Of a DNA stretch of 64,000 bases, positions 1-13,900 are shown piece after piece. Position 1 is the stretch's first letter, and each line of letters starts with the position of its first letter. The notes under the pieces are model-generated. The model was not told where the DNA came from, did not search any database, and saw only the letters and a program-made list of their open reading frames with translations. The position numbers were made by a program, and so were the translations under genes. The stretch is from Theristus sp. LFF4_11 (Eukaryota; Nematoda; Chromadorea; Monhysterida; Xyalidae), in NCBI GenBank assembly GCA_030248135.1, contig JASANC010001852.1:39383-103382 (forward strand). The letters run 5' to 3'.

Positions 1-1996
1 GTTTACAACAAACCTCAAATGAAACAAGTGATAAACAAAACTGATAGCAATTGATTTTGGACGGTGTCCAAGAATATGAACCAGGTATGAAAAGAAACAT
101 GTCTCGTTCAAACAAGCGCCAACACATATAGGTCAACAATGAAAATTTTCGCACAACACATAACATATGAGCAATTAGCTGTTTCAAAATTCTCAAAAGC
201 AAGAAACGAAACTGAAGCCTCTTGGGAGCACGTCCAAAAAAACAACCATCGAGACTGTGGCGGCCACTGATATGATTCATCGACCTCTCCTCGGGCGCAA
301 GCAGTGCCTGTCAAGGTTGAACGGTTCGGTTGCGCAAGCCCGATCGGCGCACATAAATAAGCCCGTAAATGAACTGCGCTTCTGCTTCATCGGACATGCC
401 TTCCTTGCAACACAGCAATCGTTGCCCATTTTTTACAATTACCCAGAAGCTCGGAATAGATCAAATGAAAAACCTCGTAAGTCGAAGCGGCCAACATTAT
501 TGGTTGGATAAATCGCTGACATTACGCAACTGACCGTGTGCCTTTCACGAATGACAATATCAAAAGTGAAACGTACAAAAGGAGTGTGGGTCAGCACGAA
601 TATGGATGGGGTGCAACAATCAACGGAAAAGAAAAAAGGCGATCATTTGCATCGGCTAACTAACTGAACACAAACAAACATGGCAAACGAAGTAAAAGAG
701 TGCTAGCCTCAGAAAAAAGCGGTGCCACATTAAGTTCTTCACAATTTGTAGCTTTTTGTTTAGTTTCACAAATGGCAACTACTCACACGCCCATTGTATT
801 TATTACTTGTCCCCACTAAATGTTATTGTATATGAGTCTATTTATTAGCTGTGAACTGAAGTTGGTTCACATCACCAGCACTGCACCTCAGCTACCCAAC
901 GACACATGAAAGGAACCGCACCAATGAAACCCCAAATCCAAAGCAGGACAAATGGAACTCCATTGGCACAAACAGTGGAGAAACTTTTGAAACAATATCA
1001 TGCAATAAAAAACATCTGCAATGTATCGCGGAAACGTCCGGCTCTTTCGACCACTTTACATGACTAAAACGCAAATCCACGGATAAGCATTGAGGATCAA
1101 ATGGTCAAACACACGAGTACACGACATTACATCGGATTTAGAATTACGCAGGTGCAAATCGGCAGTTCACTAACCGTTAGTTCAAGTGTGCTAGACATTT
1201 TTTGAGTGAAGTGTGAACTATCATTACAGAGGGATGGCTTCATTTGGGCACTCTTCAACGTTAAAACCGACAAAGCCAGCACAATTCAAACATGAGCGGC
1301 GCTTCAGTTGCTGAATCCATTGCGACGGTATGAAATAAAAGGGCCTTTGAAAGTGAAAGCGAATTTCACTGATTTACTGAAGTGTTTTTGCAGAGTCAAT
1401 ACTATGTCTTCAAATATACCGTTTCGCTATCTTTTTGAGGGAATAACAGCTAGATGGATCGGTGTAGCCTGAACAAACACGCTTCAGCAGATAGCACAGA
1501 AAGCCAAAAGTCAGGAGGTGACCGCCGTATGGTCAACGCGTGTTTTGGCGTATTATGCAAGAAGTCAAGGTCAAGTGTTGCATCGAAAATGTTTGTGTTT
1601 GTTTGAACAGCAGCACAGCCACAGCGAGCATCAACGCCACTGCAAATGTCAAAAACAGATAATTTACAACCATCAGCCGTTCGGTCACACATGCAAACAT
1701 GCGCGTTATTATTCATTCTGGTTATTAGCAGTTCAGAAGAGTTTGAAGTTGGGGAAGTTGCGACAGCTGAGACAACTGTGAAAAGGTCGTCGGGCAAAAT
1801 GGGACTGGAAATTGAGAACTATGGAACGAAATTTTAAATTAGAACACTAAGATAAAATAGTAGAATAAAAATTGAGAGTACAACAGACTATGAGCGTTCG
1901 TTCTTATAGCGCGAGGCCAGTTTGATCCATATTGTGCCGTGATGCACTATCAGCTGCGCTCGTGGACGAGCTTGACAGAAGAAGGAAATGACAAAC
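1..1996 (-). other. AGAP intron 3 (part), no exon recognised
   Basis: This stretch follows the donor at 1996 on the minus strand. I searched it for the next AGAP segment, which normally begins G-R-F-K-K-E, and did not find it. A minus-strand open frame at 1450-1797 is Cys- and Asn-containing but matches nothing I know. The sequence is AT-rich without clear repeats. Confidence 0.5.
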
Positions 1997-4900
1997 CTTC
2001 GGGTGACTCCTCGTGCATGTACGAGCCAGTGAGGTAGCGGTGGACCAACGCCGACTTGCCGCTGTTGACGCTGCCCATGACGCCCTGAAAAAGCAGTGCA
2101 ATCCACTTTGACAATGAAACAATTCAACATTTACAGATTTTCAACTTTTAAGAATGCAAATACCATGTTTTTTACAAATTGACGGTTCGACTGCAAAGTT
2201 TGGTTGTGCAACTGTTCTTGCCAAATGCCATCCTTTCAACATATTTCGTTCAATAATAGTGCGCCACAATAAAAATACAACAGTTTGCTTGAAGTGAACA
2301 GCTTCACAAAGATGACCAGACTGAACACCACAAGCAGCAGACCAAGCACAATGCGACCGTCGGACGTGCGTCCGTGAACGACACCACCGAATCGTCCGAG
2401 TCCTCGTCGCTGTCCTCGTCGCTGTCTTCGTCACTGATGTCAAATGAGAAGTTTCGTTTCGACCTCAGCAGTTTCACGGGCGACAGTGGGCAGTGAAAGT
2501 GGGGCGCCTGCCGACGCCAGCGGGCGTTGTCGCTCAGTGCAAAGCGATTCGCAAGCGCAAATGACTGCGTCGCATTTGGCGTGCACTTGCTGCCACTGCT
2601 GGGCGGCGCCAACGCCATCGGCACTCGGTACAGCACATTCGGTGGGGGCGTCACTTTGCGGCTGAGCACAGGCACGCGAGCGGCAGCGGCAGCATTGTGC
2701 TCGTTCACCAGTGGCTTCGGTTTAGTGGCACTGCCCGTGATGTTGTACAACTTTAACAGACAACTCTGCCCCTCTTGTCTTGTGAGTCCCTTTGAATGAT
2801 GCGGCAACGGAAACGATTTGTTGAGTGCAGTTCTGCTGGCAACGTCGAATGTCACCGTGGGCGTCGTTGTGGCGAGCGTACGGTTGCAATTTGCTTGATT
2901 GCGCTGTGCGACGCCCGTGCAAGACTGTTTCGGTGGTGGACTCACGGCGAGCGTGTACGAAGCGGATCGATTGCGTTTGCGACGTCGCAACAGACAGAAC
3001 GAGGCATGCTCACTCGCTGTGTCGCCCTGCCAGAAGCTCACCGTTGCTGTGCGTCTGTCGTTTGCTGTTGATGTGGAACAGTTTGAATTGAACGCTTTGT
3101 TGCTGGCGACCACGCACAGTCGCTCACTTCGACTCGGCGGTGGCGTGGCGCCCGCACGACGCAGACGACTTCGCAGCAGCACTCTCGCTGTGCACGATTT
3201 GTGACTCTGTTTAGGACGGTCGTTGCTGTTTGCAGTGACTGAATGAGACAACAGTTGCACTGGTGCCATCATGCGATCATACACGGCAGAACGACTCTGC
3301 AGCACCTGTCATTAAGAACGTCGTAGCACAGTTTTTATCAAACGTTTGGACAAAGAAAATTACAACAGTCACCGCATAAACAAGGCCAAAACTTCTTCCT
3401 TCCTGTCATGAAAAAAGAAAGTCGAAATGAAAATGAACAACCGAGTGACGGGATGGGTGTTTGAAAAAAAATTTTGGGCTTGTAAAATATATCAAATTAC
3501 ACACTGCTACGACAAGAAAAAACACACAGGTATTAATAGCAAAAATGCAAGTAAAAAACAGAAACCGAACGTGTACCAAGACTGAACTGAACACCCAAGC
3601 AGCGTAAAATAACAACATAAATCGCACCGAAAAAACAGCAACAAACACAAAAGCAAAAACACAGCAGGCGGCCAAGCGTGTTTTATATTTCTTGAGGGTG
3701 TCTATTACAAATTGGGGAGATGCTTTACGTCAGAGCAACGCAAAAATCCTTCCAGTTTGATTTTTACAGTAATTTCTTTGCATCCTGCTGAGCAACACGC
3801 GAACAAAAAAGTGACAGTAGCAAGAAACAAGATGTTCGACACGACATAAAACATGAACACTGACGTAATCTGTAATTCCATCCGCCAGCAGACATGAAAC
3901 AACAATCATAATCCGACTTGCACCGTTTATCTGATCGGCTTCTTGACAATACAACAAAAAACGAAAGTTTGATAAGATCATGTTGTGTCTACACGCGATA
4001 AAAGCAGATTGCACACGTCTGCAGGTTATCGCGGCCACAAAATCTACGTCAAACAAACACCGTAACTCAGAATGCACTTGCACGTCCAGTTCGTGTCGTA
4101 TTCCTTTTCATCTATCTCTCATGGCATTTGGCATTTGGCAAGCTCGAACCGCTGTCACAAAACACTTCTAACTTCTAACGAATAAAAAACGGAAAAGCAG
4201 AGCGATAAGCACACATACCAATTTCAGCTCGGGGACTGCTCGACTGACCGTCCATTCTTGGCTGTTCACGAACGAATCTGCAAAAAATAAATAAAATTGA
4301 TGATTTTCTGATTGACGATGATGGAAACTTCGTCATCAACACAACACACTCGAAGATGAATGCTTGAACACAGTTCAGTTCAGTTCAGTTAGTTCAGTTG
4401 AACACAACATAAAATTTCGAGACTCGTCACACAAACACAATGTCTATAACATTTCAAAAACACAACTTGAACGGCACAAACATCTGAACGCAACAATTCC
4501 AGACGCAGGTCAGAGTTCACGCGCGACTACCAGCAATTCGTAACAAACATGGACCCAAAAATGTACATCTCTGCCTCCCCATCTGATCAGTTTCTAACAA
4601 ATATCGCAGCATTCAAAAGCATTCCAGTGCAGTGCCATCCGGGACCGACCATAGCCACATGGCACATTACAGCCATCCGAAGCGGACGACGATGAAGTGT
4701 TGCTGGATGTTGACGGAACCGGTGACGAGTCGCACGAGAACGACGACATGCACGAGCTCGTCGATGTCAACGAGACATCTTGCAGGTCGAACAGGTAACT
4801 GCTGCGGCTGTGCAGCTCTTGTCGCAACGAATGCAGTGCTGGCATCGTTTTCTTGTCGGTTTTCACGGAGCAGTCCGACGGATTCTGTCTTCTACGCCAC

Positions 4901-7900
4901 CAGCTGCCGTTTGCTTTGTTGTTGGACGTGGCCGACATGTTTGGCGTGGACTTCACTCGACTGTGCGCCAGTGGTGTGCTCGTGCATGCTGGCGACTGGA
5001 ACAAATAGGCCGCTACAGGGTGGTGTTGGTTGAGCAGGTGCGTGCTGCGCGCGGCTGGCGTTGCATTCGACGCCTTGCCACTGCTGTCATCGTTGTTGTT
5101 CTCGTCAATCGCAGCATTGCACTCGAGCTCTGCACTGCTGTCCGCATGCACTGACAATCCATTGGCACGTTCGCTCAATTTGTACTGGCCAGCCCTGCGG
5201 CGAACACGCACCGACACTGGCATCATGCATAAAAGGCTGCGGTCGCTTGATCTCTCTCTCAGTCTCTATTCAATCGTTTTTCCTTCATTCCAGATTGAAG
5301 GTTCGTTCTGAAAATAATTCGTGAGTGTCTTGTGGAATATGACTGAAAAAAGTTCGTTACACAATATGTCATATATGCTAATAAGTATGACAGTGAAATC
5401 AACGTAAACATAACAGATGGCAACGCTGAAGCAAAATTTCACCATCATTTCAAAAATTTCACAAACAAAAACAGCGTAGGACATATCGGAATGTGATCGT
5501 GAGCTCGCTGAAACGTGAATACTGCACATGGTGCGCTGTGACAGAAGAGGCAGAGAAGGCACGTGAATAAAAATTCAGTACAAAACTGAAGATGAGCACC
5601 TAATATTTTAGAATTACAAATTGAACACAATCGAAATTTTATGTAAAATGTAAAATGTAAAATTTTGGTGACTAAAATGTAGTAATGTTAATTTTATGAT
5701 CTTCTCCATGACATAAATCTAAAGCGACCACACGACAGTAACCTGCATTTGCAGGCGCATTGGAAATGCAAGCCAAAATTTCAATGGGCATGTGTGTCAA
5801 CATGACCAAACAGGCTTGCATGCTTCCGAAAGCAAATAAACAAGCATCATAAACGTGTTGAACATCACCAATGCTTCACGCAACACACCAGCAACAAATT
5901 GTTTGGATGCCACGAGGCTGAAAAATAGGGCTAACAAATGCAGCCAAATTCGAAAGCAAACAAGCAAAGCACCGCTGCCGGATGCCCTGTCCTAACACCA
6001 ATCGCAAGTCGCAGATGTCCATTTTCCTACCATTTTTTTCAAACGGTACGAAAAAATGTGTCACGAGATGAATGCTCTATCGATCAAATAACGAAATCAA
6101 ACAAGACTCGAAACAGATTTCCTCGGAACGAACGTGAAGCAAAGCGGCAGCTAAAGCTGTCAAATTATTATCGGAATTTACACATTCGAATAACGGAGGT
6201 TTTTAATTGAAAGCACAAAATACGCACTGCAACCTGAACGCCTGAAATGCGACAATATGAGCGCTGGAGCGTAATTGAAACCTAGCAAAATTGGTAGCAA
6301 CAACAACAGACGGGGCCAGTGAAAAAAGCAGAACGAAAATAACAAGCTGAAGGTGGCAAATAAATAATGCAAAGCTATGCGACAGCGATTTTGCTGTTTT
6401 CTTGAGGACTAATGAGCAGATTTCTGTAATTAACAATGAATGAGGCAATGACGTTCATCGTGCAATTCATTGGGAACGGGAGTAAATGGGGGAAAATTGT
6501 TTATCAGCAAACGAGAATTTTCAAAAAGAGAAACAACAAAAATTGCATCAATGGTGTCACATTGGAACTGGCCAGCTGCAAATCAGTCAAAATTACTGAC
6601 TCTCTTTTCTTAAGCTGAAGCTTCAAAGCTTAGTGTCTTCAGCAGAAACACAGATACAATGAAAGTGATGAGCTCTGTTAAACAATCACACCTTTTTTGC
6701 GCAACTGAACAGCGAACTTTTACTTTTCGAGTAGGAAATCTGATCTGAATAGTAGTAAAGTCGCAAAACCACAAGCATAAAGTACGAGCTGATTTCCAAA
6801 TCGCAACGCATCTGCACAGTTTGTTGCTGACGGTGGCGGCTTCATCTAAAAGCGGTGATCAAATTACAAACTTGTGGTCGCAACTGGCAAATGCATAGCT
6901 GCCTGTGTCTGGTCTGACAATGGCCGCATAGGCGAGTGTTAAGAGATCATTTTGTCCGAACACCTTGATAGTAACAATAATAGCATCTTTCTCACATCAT
7001 TATGCTCTAAAGTTCAGCAAGTTTCCAAGCACTTGGATACAAAGCCAAAGGATACACAAAGCAAACTGGCATTATTGCAGATTGCAGTAATCGGCGGGCG
7101 GCGGCCGTATGACCTTTGTGGCCGAATGTGAAAACAGACAGCGCACTGATTATGACGGCAATCAATCGAGAACACACCAACGTGCGCAAGATCGCAGGGC
7201 ACTGATAACAACAGTGAAAGCAAAAAAAGGTGAAAGCAACAGATGCTGAAGCTGAGAACATAAAACTGTCGGATATGAGCCGATAATTAATGACGGACAC
7301 TGCCACAACAACAAATCATCGCTCCTTTTTTGACGGTCAATGTCAGAAATAATGAACTCCCATTAATCGGTGGAACCCAGAAAATAAATGAGTGGGCGTC
7401 GAAGTTGAAGATTTATGAAAGGTGCACTGAAGTAGTTCTGACTTCTGAGTAATTTTATTCTGGGTTAACTTGCAAAAAAGATGAGTGGTGAAATATCTTG
7501 ACTTTGCTTTATTCAAAAGAAATAATAAATACGAACACTCATATTCAACTCAACTAAAAAGAAAGACAAATCAGCCACATATCAAAGGATGGCGTCAAAA
7601 CCGTTCTCAAAACAACCACAGTCTGGTGCTCATAACAGAATAATAGATAAGCAGTTTTGTTACACGTAGCGATACCGCATCACTAAAGCTGTCAGCAGAC
7701 AACACGCCCAAAAAGGGTTGATATACTATTGCGGCCCGCAAAATTCCGGTCAGAAGAGTCAGAAGGTCAGAAGAACTGCTAGAAGCAATGATTTTTTTCG
7801 CAAATTATCGCAAATCAATTATCGCAATGAAAGATATGTAAAAATGGCCACAAAAATAAAACAAACTTTTCAGCCAATTCTACTTTTAAAACGAGGCACA

Positions 7901-10900
7901 GTTGTTGTAAGTCTCCTAAGCCAAGCCTTTTATATAAAGGCACATCGGAAACTTGAGCTTTTTGAAAAGGGTTGTTTTGTCGTGATTTTATACAATGTGA
8001 TCATTCTTGGATTGAATAAAGATCACGAAAAATCAAAAAAAATCGCCGGTCCGGAATCGAGCGGGCCGCAATGAGCGGGCCTCAACTCTTCAAGCCGGAA
8101 TTAAAGGGCCGCAATTGAACACAAGCCCAAAAAGGTAAAAGACCTCACAGATAAAAAGTAAAAAATCGACACATTGAAAATAGTTTGCAAACATAGACGC
8201 TACAATGGTTACTTGATTCGTCAACTTTTCTGGTTGTCTTGCAAAACAGAAATAGGCAAACAAATGAAAATGCAAAGCAAACTTGAATTAAATGAGTCAT
8301 TGAAGACCTTTGGCGTCCGTTGATGTGAAACTGTGTTAAATGGCGATGTTGAACGCCGGATGGAGCCTAAAAATAATGGCAGTAAAAATAAACAAGTAAG
8401 CACCATCAAATAACTACCATACGATGAAGAAGGTAGTTAAAAATCTGATGGTTGCTTTATGTTTAGTTTCTTCACAAAATACATCTACATCTGAATTTTA
8501 GCTAACAAAAAAACTGACCGAAACCACCAGGAACAGGTGGAAAATAAACGAAAACGCATTTTAACAATTGTGGGGTTGTAGTTGTAGAGGCTATGGGTTG
8601 TTCGATGCCACATAATGATGAGTTTTTAGTTTTACAACTGTGATAAAAAACCGTTGAATAAAAATTATAATACCTAATTGCTGATTTATTTCTTAGCGAG
8701 TTTTACAACCTCAGAGAAATCTAAGCAAGGCAGGAGACGGTTTGGTTAGAAATAAACGTTTATTTTCCGATTGTAAACGCTCACCAAGTTGCAGTTTATG
8801 GTCATGTAATTTTACACGTGTCACAGAGCGGCAGAAGAAATCAAAGATTTTGAATTCACTGCAGCGAATGAAAAGGCAGACCGCAATGATAACAAACGGC
8901 AAGTGCAACCAAACTCTCTAAAAACGGAATAGCAAGAAATTTAAAACATAAATTAGCAATAAAATGAGTCATAAAACCATTTCTCAAGCAATGTTGTGAA
9001 GCCCATAAATTTTTCAAAAAAGTGGCTTTCATGACATGTCTCTGCGTTAAAATTTGTCGAAATCACGACAAGGAGCCAAAATATTCGACACGAGTTGAAA
9101 GTGTCATTCTGACTGACATGAGCAATAAAAACGTTCACTTGCGTTGACGCAAGCCAACAGTAGAGCCATGTCTGAAACATGCCATCGTGGCAGAATGGTC
9201 ATGTTACTGCATGCATACATGTTGTTCAATAATGACATCAACACGGGAGCAACATAATCAAATTGACTCAATCACTCAAGCTCGCATTACAACTCGCGAC
9301 ATATTCTTTATTTCAACCATACATCTTATTGTACATCTGAGCCGTTTGCAGGGCTAAAAATGGTTCAGTTAGTAGTTGATTACGTTAAGAAAGCAGAATG
9401 CAACAATGATGATTTTATTAGCACAAAGATAACAATGCAGCGACGAAGCGTCATAAAAATCAAATTAACCAAGGCCGACCATGGTGACACATTGGTGAAC
9501 TCGCCGAACAACACCTGTCCGATGAGAATTGAGTCCTGAACAAACATGGTCTGCACTACACTAGACAAATTGAAAAAACAAAACCGAATAGCAACTGTGA
9601 ACGATGTTCTTTCTCGGGTCGATTCAATATCGACCGCCTGCTGACATAAAAAGTCGGTTGCGTGCTGGCTGAACACAACGACAACTGAACGGCACTCTTA
9701 AACAACCAATCAATTTTGCTAGAAGAATCAATCAAAAAACAATTTGTTATTTGTGCAATATTGCTCGAATCCTGCTTGAATGTCCAGTCAATAAAAAATA
9801 ATGCTGACTTTTTCTGGCCTGAGATATCCTGTGCGCGTGCCATTTTCCAGGTCGGGGCACAGGCCACGTCAACGTCGGGCATGGCCTAGATATCCCAATC
9901 TAATTCAAGATTTTTTATTGGCAGAACATGAACACACGTGTGTGCGACACTGTAAATGAAAAAAAACGCGCGATGGCAAAAGAGATTCGACAATTTGAGG
10001 CAAACAGAAATAACAATTTGCCCCCTTGCTTGAGTTGATAACCTTTTGAGGTTGTTGACTAGTGATGACTGATTCAAAAATTTTTTTGTGATTTGCACTT
10101 GGATACGGCACACATGAAGTATAGACTAACAATTTGCAATTTTTTAACAATAAAGCAAAACACATAGAATGTATTCAGCTGGTTGTAAATTTGATCAAAA
10201 AATGCCAGAAAAAACCTAGCAGAACTTAGAAACTGAAAAAAACTTGTAAATCACAAAAACAAGAAACGAGTTTTTCCAGTACTCTAATTTCAACGAAGCT
10301 TTCATTAGAACTGGAATCGGCATACATCTTCACACTGAGTCTGAAAACCGGCACTTGAAATTTATTGAAATGACCACGTCTACAGCAACAGTTGAAATCA
10401 CTGCTGCCTCGTCGCACACGCAGCTGACAATTTGTCAACAACCTGACACCACCAGTCCACCAAAAGTTCGTTTTCCAACACATCCGAAACAGCCATCGAG
10501 ATACTTGCATGTGTCTGTCTGTTCAAACTCATCATTCTTTCACGCATATATAGGCGAGTCTCTTTTATCTACAACTTTGCACACCAATCAATTTGGAAGT
10601 GTCAATACGCACATACATATATTATTACACCGACACCGAAGTGAATAAACAAATTTGCCACAACGGACATCATTTTGACAGCCATCCACCCACTCAGCAC
10701 AACGCCGAATCGCGACTACCTGTACGATCACCATGACATGCGACACTCCTGTGAGCGCGAGCGAGACATTCGTGTCACACATCTGTTACACGTCAGCTGT
10801 TTCCGGTAATCAGACTGTTCATTACCTTTGAAATTCGGATAACCGCAGGCGAGTTCCACTATTGCTACACAGAATTACTAGTTCAAGACACTTATAGTTC

Positions 10901-13900
10901 TGCGCCCGCTCATTCGTGGTCGCAAGAAGTCTCATAACAGATATCATTTTGTTGACACCTGAATGTGAAACTTAAAACACCAGTAGTTTACAACCGTTTC
11001 GCACGCGTTGCACATGTGTAATGCAAACAAAAAATTCTCCACTGAAATTCTCTTAATAAGGAAATTTCAGTTCAGTTCAATTTCAACTCAATTCAAGCGC
11101 ATGCTAAACTCACATGCAGATCTAGACGCAATCAACGGTGTTTTACTGGCGTTCACTGGCGACGCACCGATGACTAACGAGCGATTGGAGCGACTTGGCG
11201 CCAGTTGAGTGCAGCTGCGTCTGTGACGGTGAAAGCGAACCTTGGACGCACGTAGAGAGCGCCGGATGAACGTGAATGCAGCGAAATGTGACAAACGACT
11301 GCTGCTGCTGCTGCTGTTCGGTGTCAGTGCATCTGAATCGACCGTCTCATCACGGTTGGCACAGCCGTTGCAAGTGCACTCGATTGCATTAGCGCTGTTA
11401 TCGTTGTTTTTGTTGATTACCTGCGTTTTCTCATGCTGGCGTTGCAGACTCTCACAGGGCGATAAATTATTATTATTATTATTATTATTATTATTGTTGT
11501 TGTTGCTGTTGTTGTGGTAGTTGTTGCACGATGGGGAACTCTCGATTTTCGATCGAATCGGACTGGCGGGCATTATTGTAATGCATGACGCAAAAGTGGC
11601 GCCGTCACGGCTAACCACTGATGTCAACCTTGGTGTGCTCGTATTCAATTTCATTTCGTAAATTCAATTGTTTATCCAATTTTTTTGGCCCTTTCTTTTT
11701 ATCGCAAGCAAATAAACGAACAGTTTTGTAGATTCAAGAACGTTGAGCAATGGGATCAGTTTTGGTCAATCACCTAGAGTTATTTATGACTAGAAATCAA
11801 ATCACAGCAAATTCAACCATTTACAAAATCAGTTCATGTGGAGGAATATGTAAAGCGACGCTCTGTCTGCAAAAAATATCGAACTTTTGGCGGTTTCTTT
11901 CAAATAGAAAAAAAAACGAAAAAAACGCTCGTTAAATAATGATCAGTGTCAGTGATCTATAGAACAAGGCTGCATGAAGTAACACTATGAAAAAATTGGC
12001 GTGGTCCGATTGTATATCGTGGAAAGGGGTAACGTATAGTGTACGCCAGCGCTGAAAGTGACAAAATCTACACCTGTCGTTTTATATCCTGTCATATGCT
12101 TTCGGTGTCAAAAAAAGCATCATGGTGTTCAAATTTACATGCACTACTGAAAATGAAAAAAAGAGCATCGAAAACCAGACGAACAGAACGGTACAAACTA
12201 TCAACACTTCTGAGCTGGACTGTGGAAAATTCAAACACTTTTACAAAACACTGAATATATTGAATGACAGCAACAATTTTGACACAGTGAAAAAAACGTT
12301 GTCTGACGCTGTTCGCTGGTAAAAAACCCCTACCCTACAAGTTTTTGAGTATTGTATTTGCAAAATAGAATGAATATGACACAGACGAATACTATACTTA
12401 ATGTACTACCATCAGATGGCAAACAGTATACAGAAAAAACTCTGCCCTGAGGTTTTCTAAAAAAACAGTTGCACAAACAGTTGCTGTTGCAAGTTGTGAT
12501 GTGTTGTTCAGAACGGGTTGGATTATACACATCGTATGAGAAGATTTAGGTTTTCGAAAAAAAAGCAAAATAAAAACGAACACAATGAACAAAATTATGA
12601 TGTGTCACCGTCACTACAAAAAACACTCAACGGCTAAGATTCTTGTTTTCATGTACAAACTAAAAATTCAGAGCACCGATAGAACAGAATGCAAAATAAA
12701 ACTCCAAAAAATATTATTCTCATTAAACATACAAGTGATTGAATACACATTATGGCAATGTGAAATATGAACGAGCGGATATCATCGGAATATTCAAAAT
12801 TCTGTAGTTTGCGTCGCCTGGTGTTGCCATATTACCGCTCACAAAGGGCAGAACTGCACCTTACTGCCGTTGTTATTGCTAGTTTGGTACATTAGTGACG
12901 CGTTTATTATGCGCCGATAAAGCAACAAAATATTATAAGCTGTAACGGCAAGCTTTAATGTATGGCCGCGACGCGATCGGGACACCTTGTGTGAGTGGCA
13001 GGCTGACCAGAGGCGTTCAGAACATCAAACTGGAAAACAATGCGCCCAAATATGCCTTTTGTTGTTTGTGCAGAACATTTGTTTTCAAGTTCAGGTTGTT
13101 GCGCCACTAAAGTGAGCGCAACTGAAGCTGCGAAATCATCCAGGGCAAGCTTATTTGTAACCTAGCTTCTTCTTGTTTGATTTGCCGGCCACATCAGCTA
13201 GTTTAAGACACCACTTATTTTGCTTGGCAGCTATTGCACAGCAAATACGAAATGACGCCCAAAAGCACCAGTCATTTATCAATACAATGACACAAACTAG
13301 GCGGCACCCAACAGTCGAATTGGTTGGTAGTTCACAGACGAGCTAACCAAAATTGCACCGCTGCGACGTAACGAAACCAAAAATGCTGAATTGTGCCAGC
13401 AATAAGATTTAATGGGCAATTCTTCAAGAACAAAAGTATATCTTGAAAGCTTCAACAGCATAGGTTCACGGAGAATGACGGATAACAGTGATTTTAGTCT
13501 GAGACAAGTGCTGCTATAAAATTCTGCACAACCACAACTGCAGCCAAAACTGCTTTCTCATCCACGGAAATACGGTTGAAAGTAGAAACTATGAACCTCA
13601 GAGTTAAAACAACTAGAACTAATCGATCAAACGACAAACGTTAACATCGAATCAAGCTTTTACAGTCTATTTGGATAACATATACAACTCGCTGATTGGT
13701 TGGCTCCTCACGCTCTGCACCCCTGTTTCTTTCTGAGAACGAGATTCAGCTGAAATTATGTTTTTATTGCTGAACGAGTTCTTTTTACTTTTTCATGCCA
13801 AAATCTAAAACGATGAACAACCAAATTCCAAACGTTTGCATTGGTCAAAATCTGAGAAAACTAAATTTTTGTTGGTTGAGTGCCGGCGGCGACGTCGTCG

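Noticed and set aside
1450..1797. 115-codon minus-strand ORF as an AGAP exon
   Set aside because: No AGAP motif, no good splice sites in phase, and the expected GRFKKE segment is absent.
2444..3204. Plus-strand ORFs of 73-101 codons
   Set aside because: Antisense shadows of the minus-strand 2304-3272 frame.
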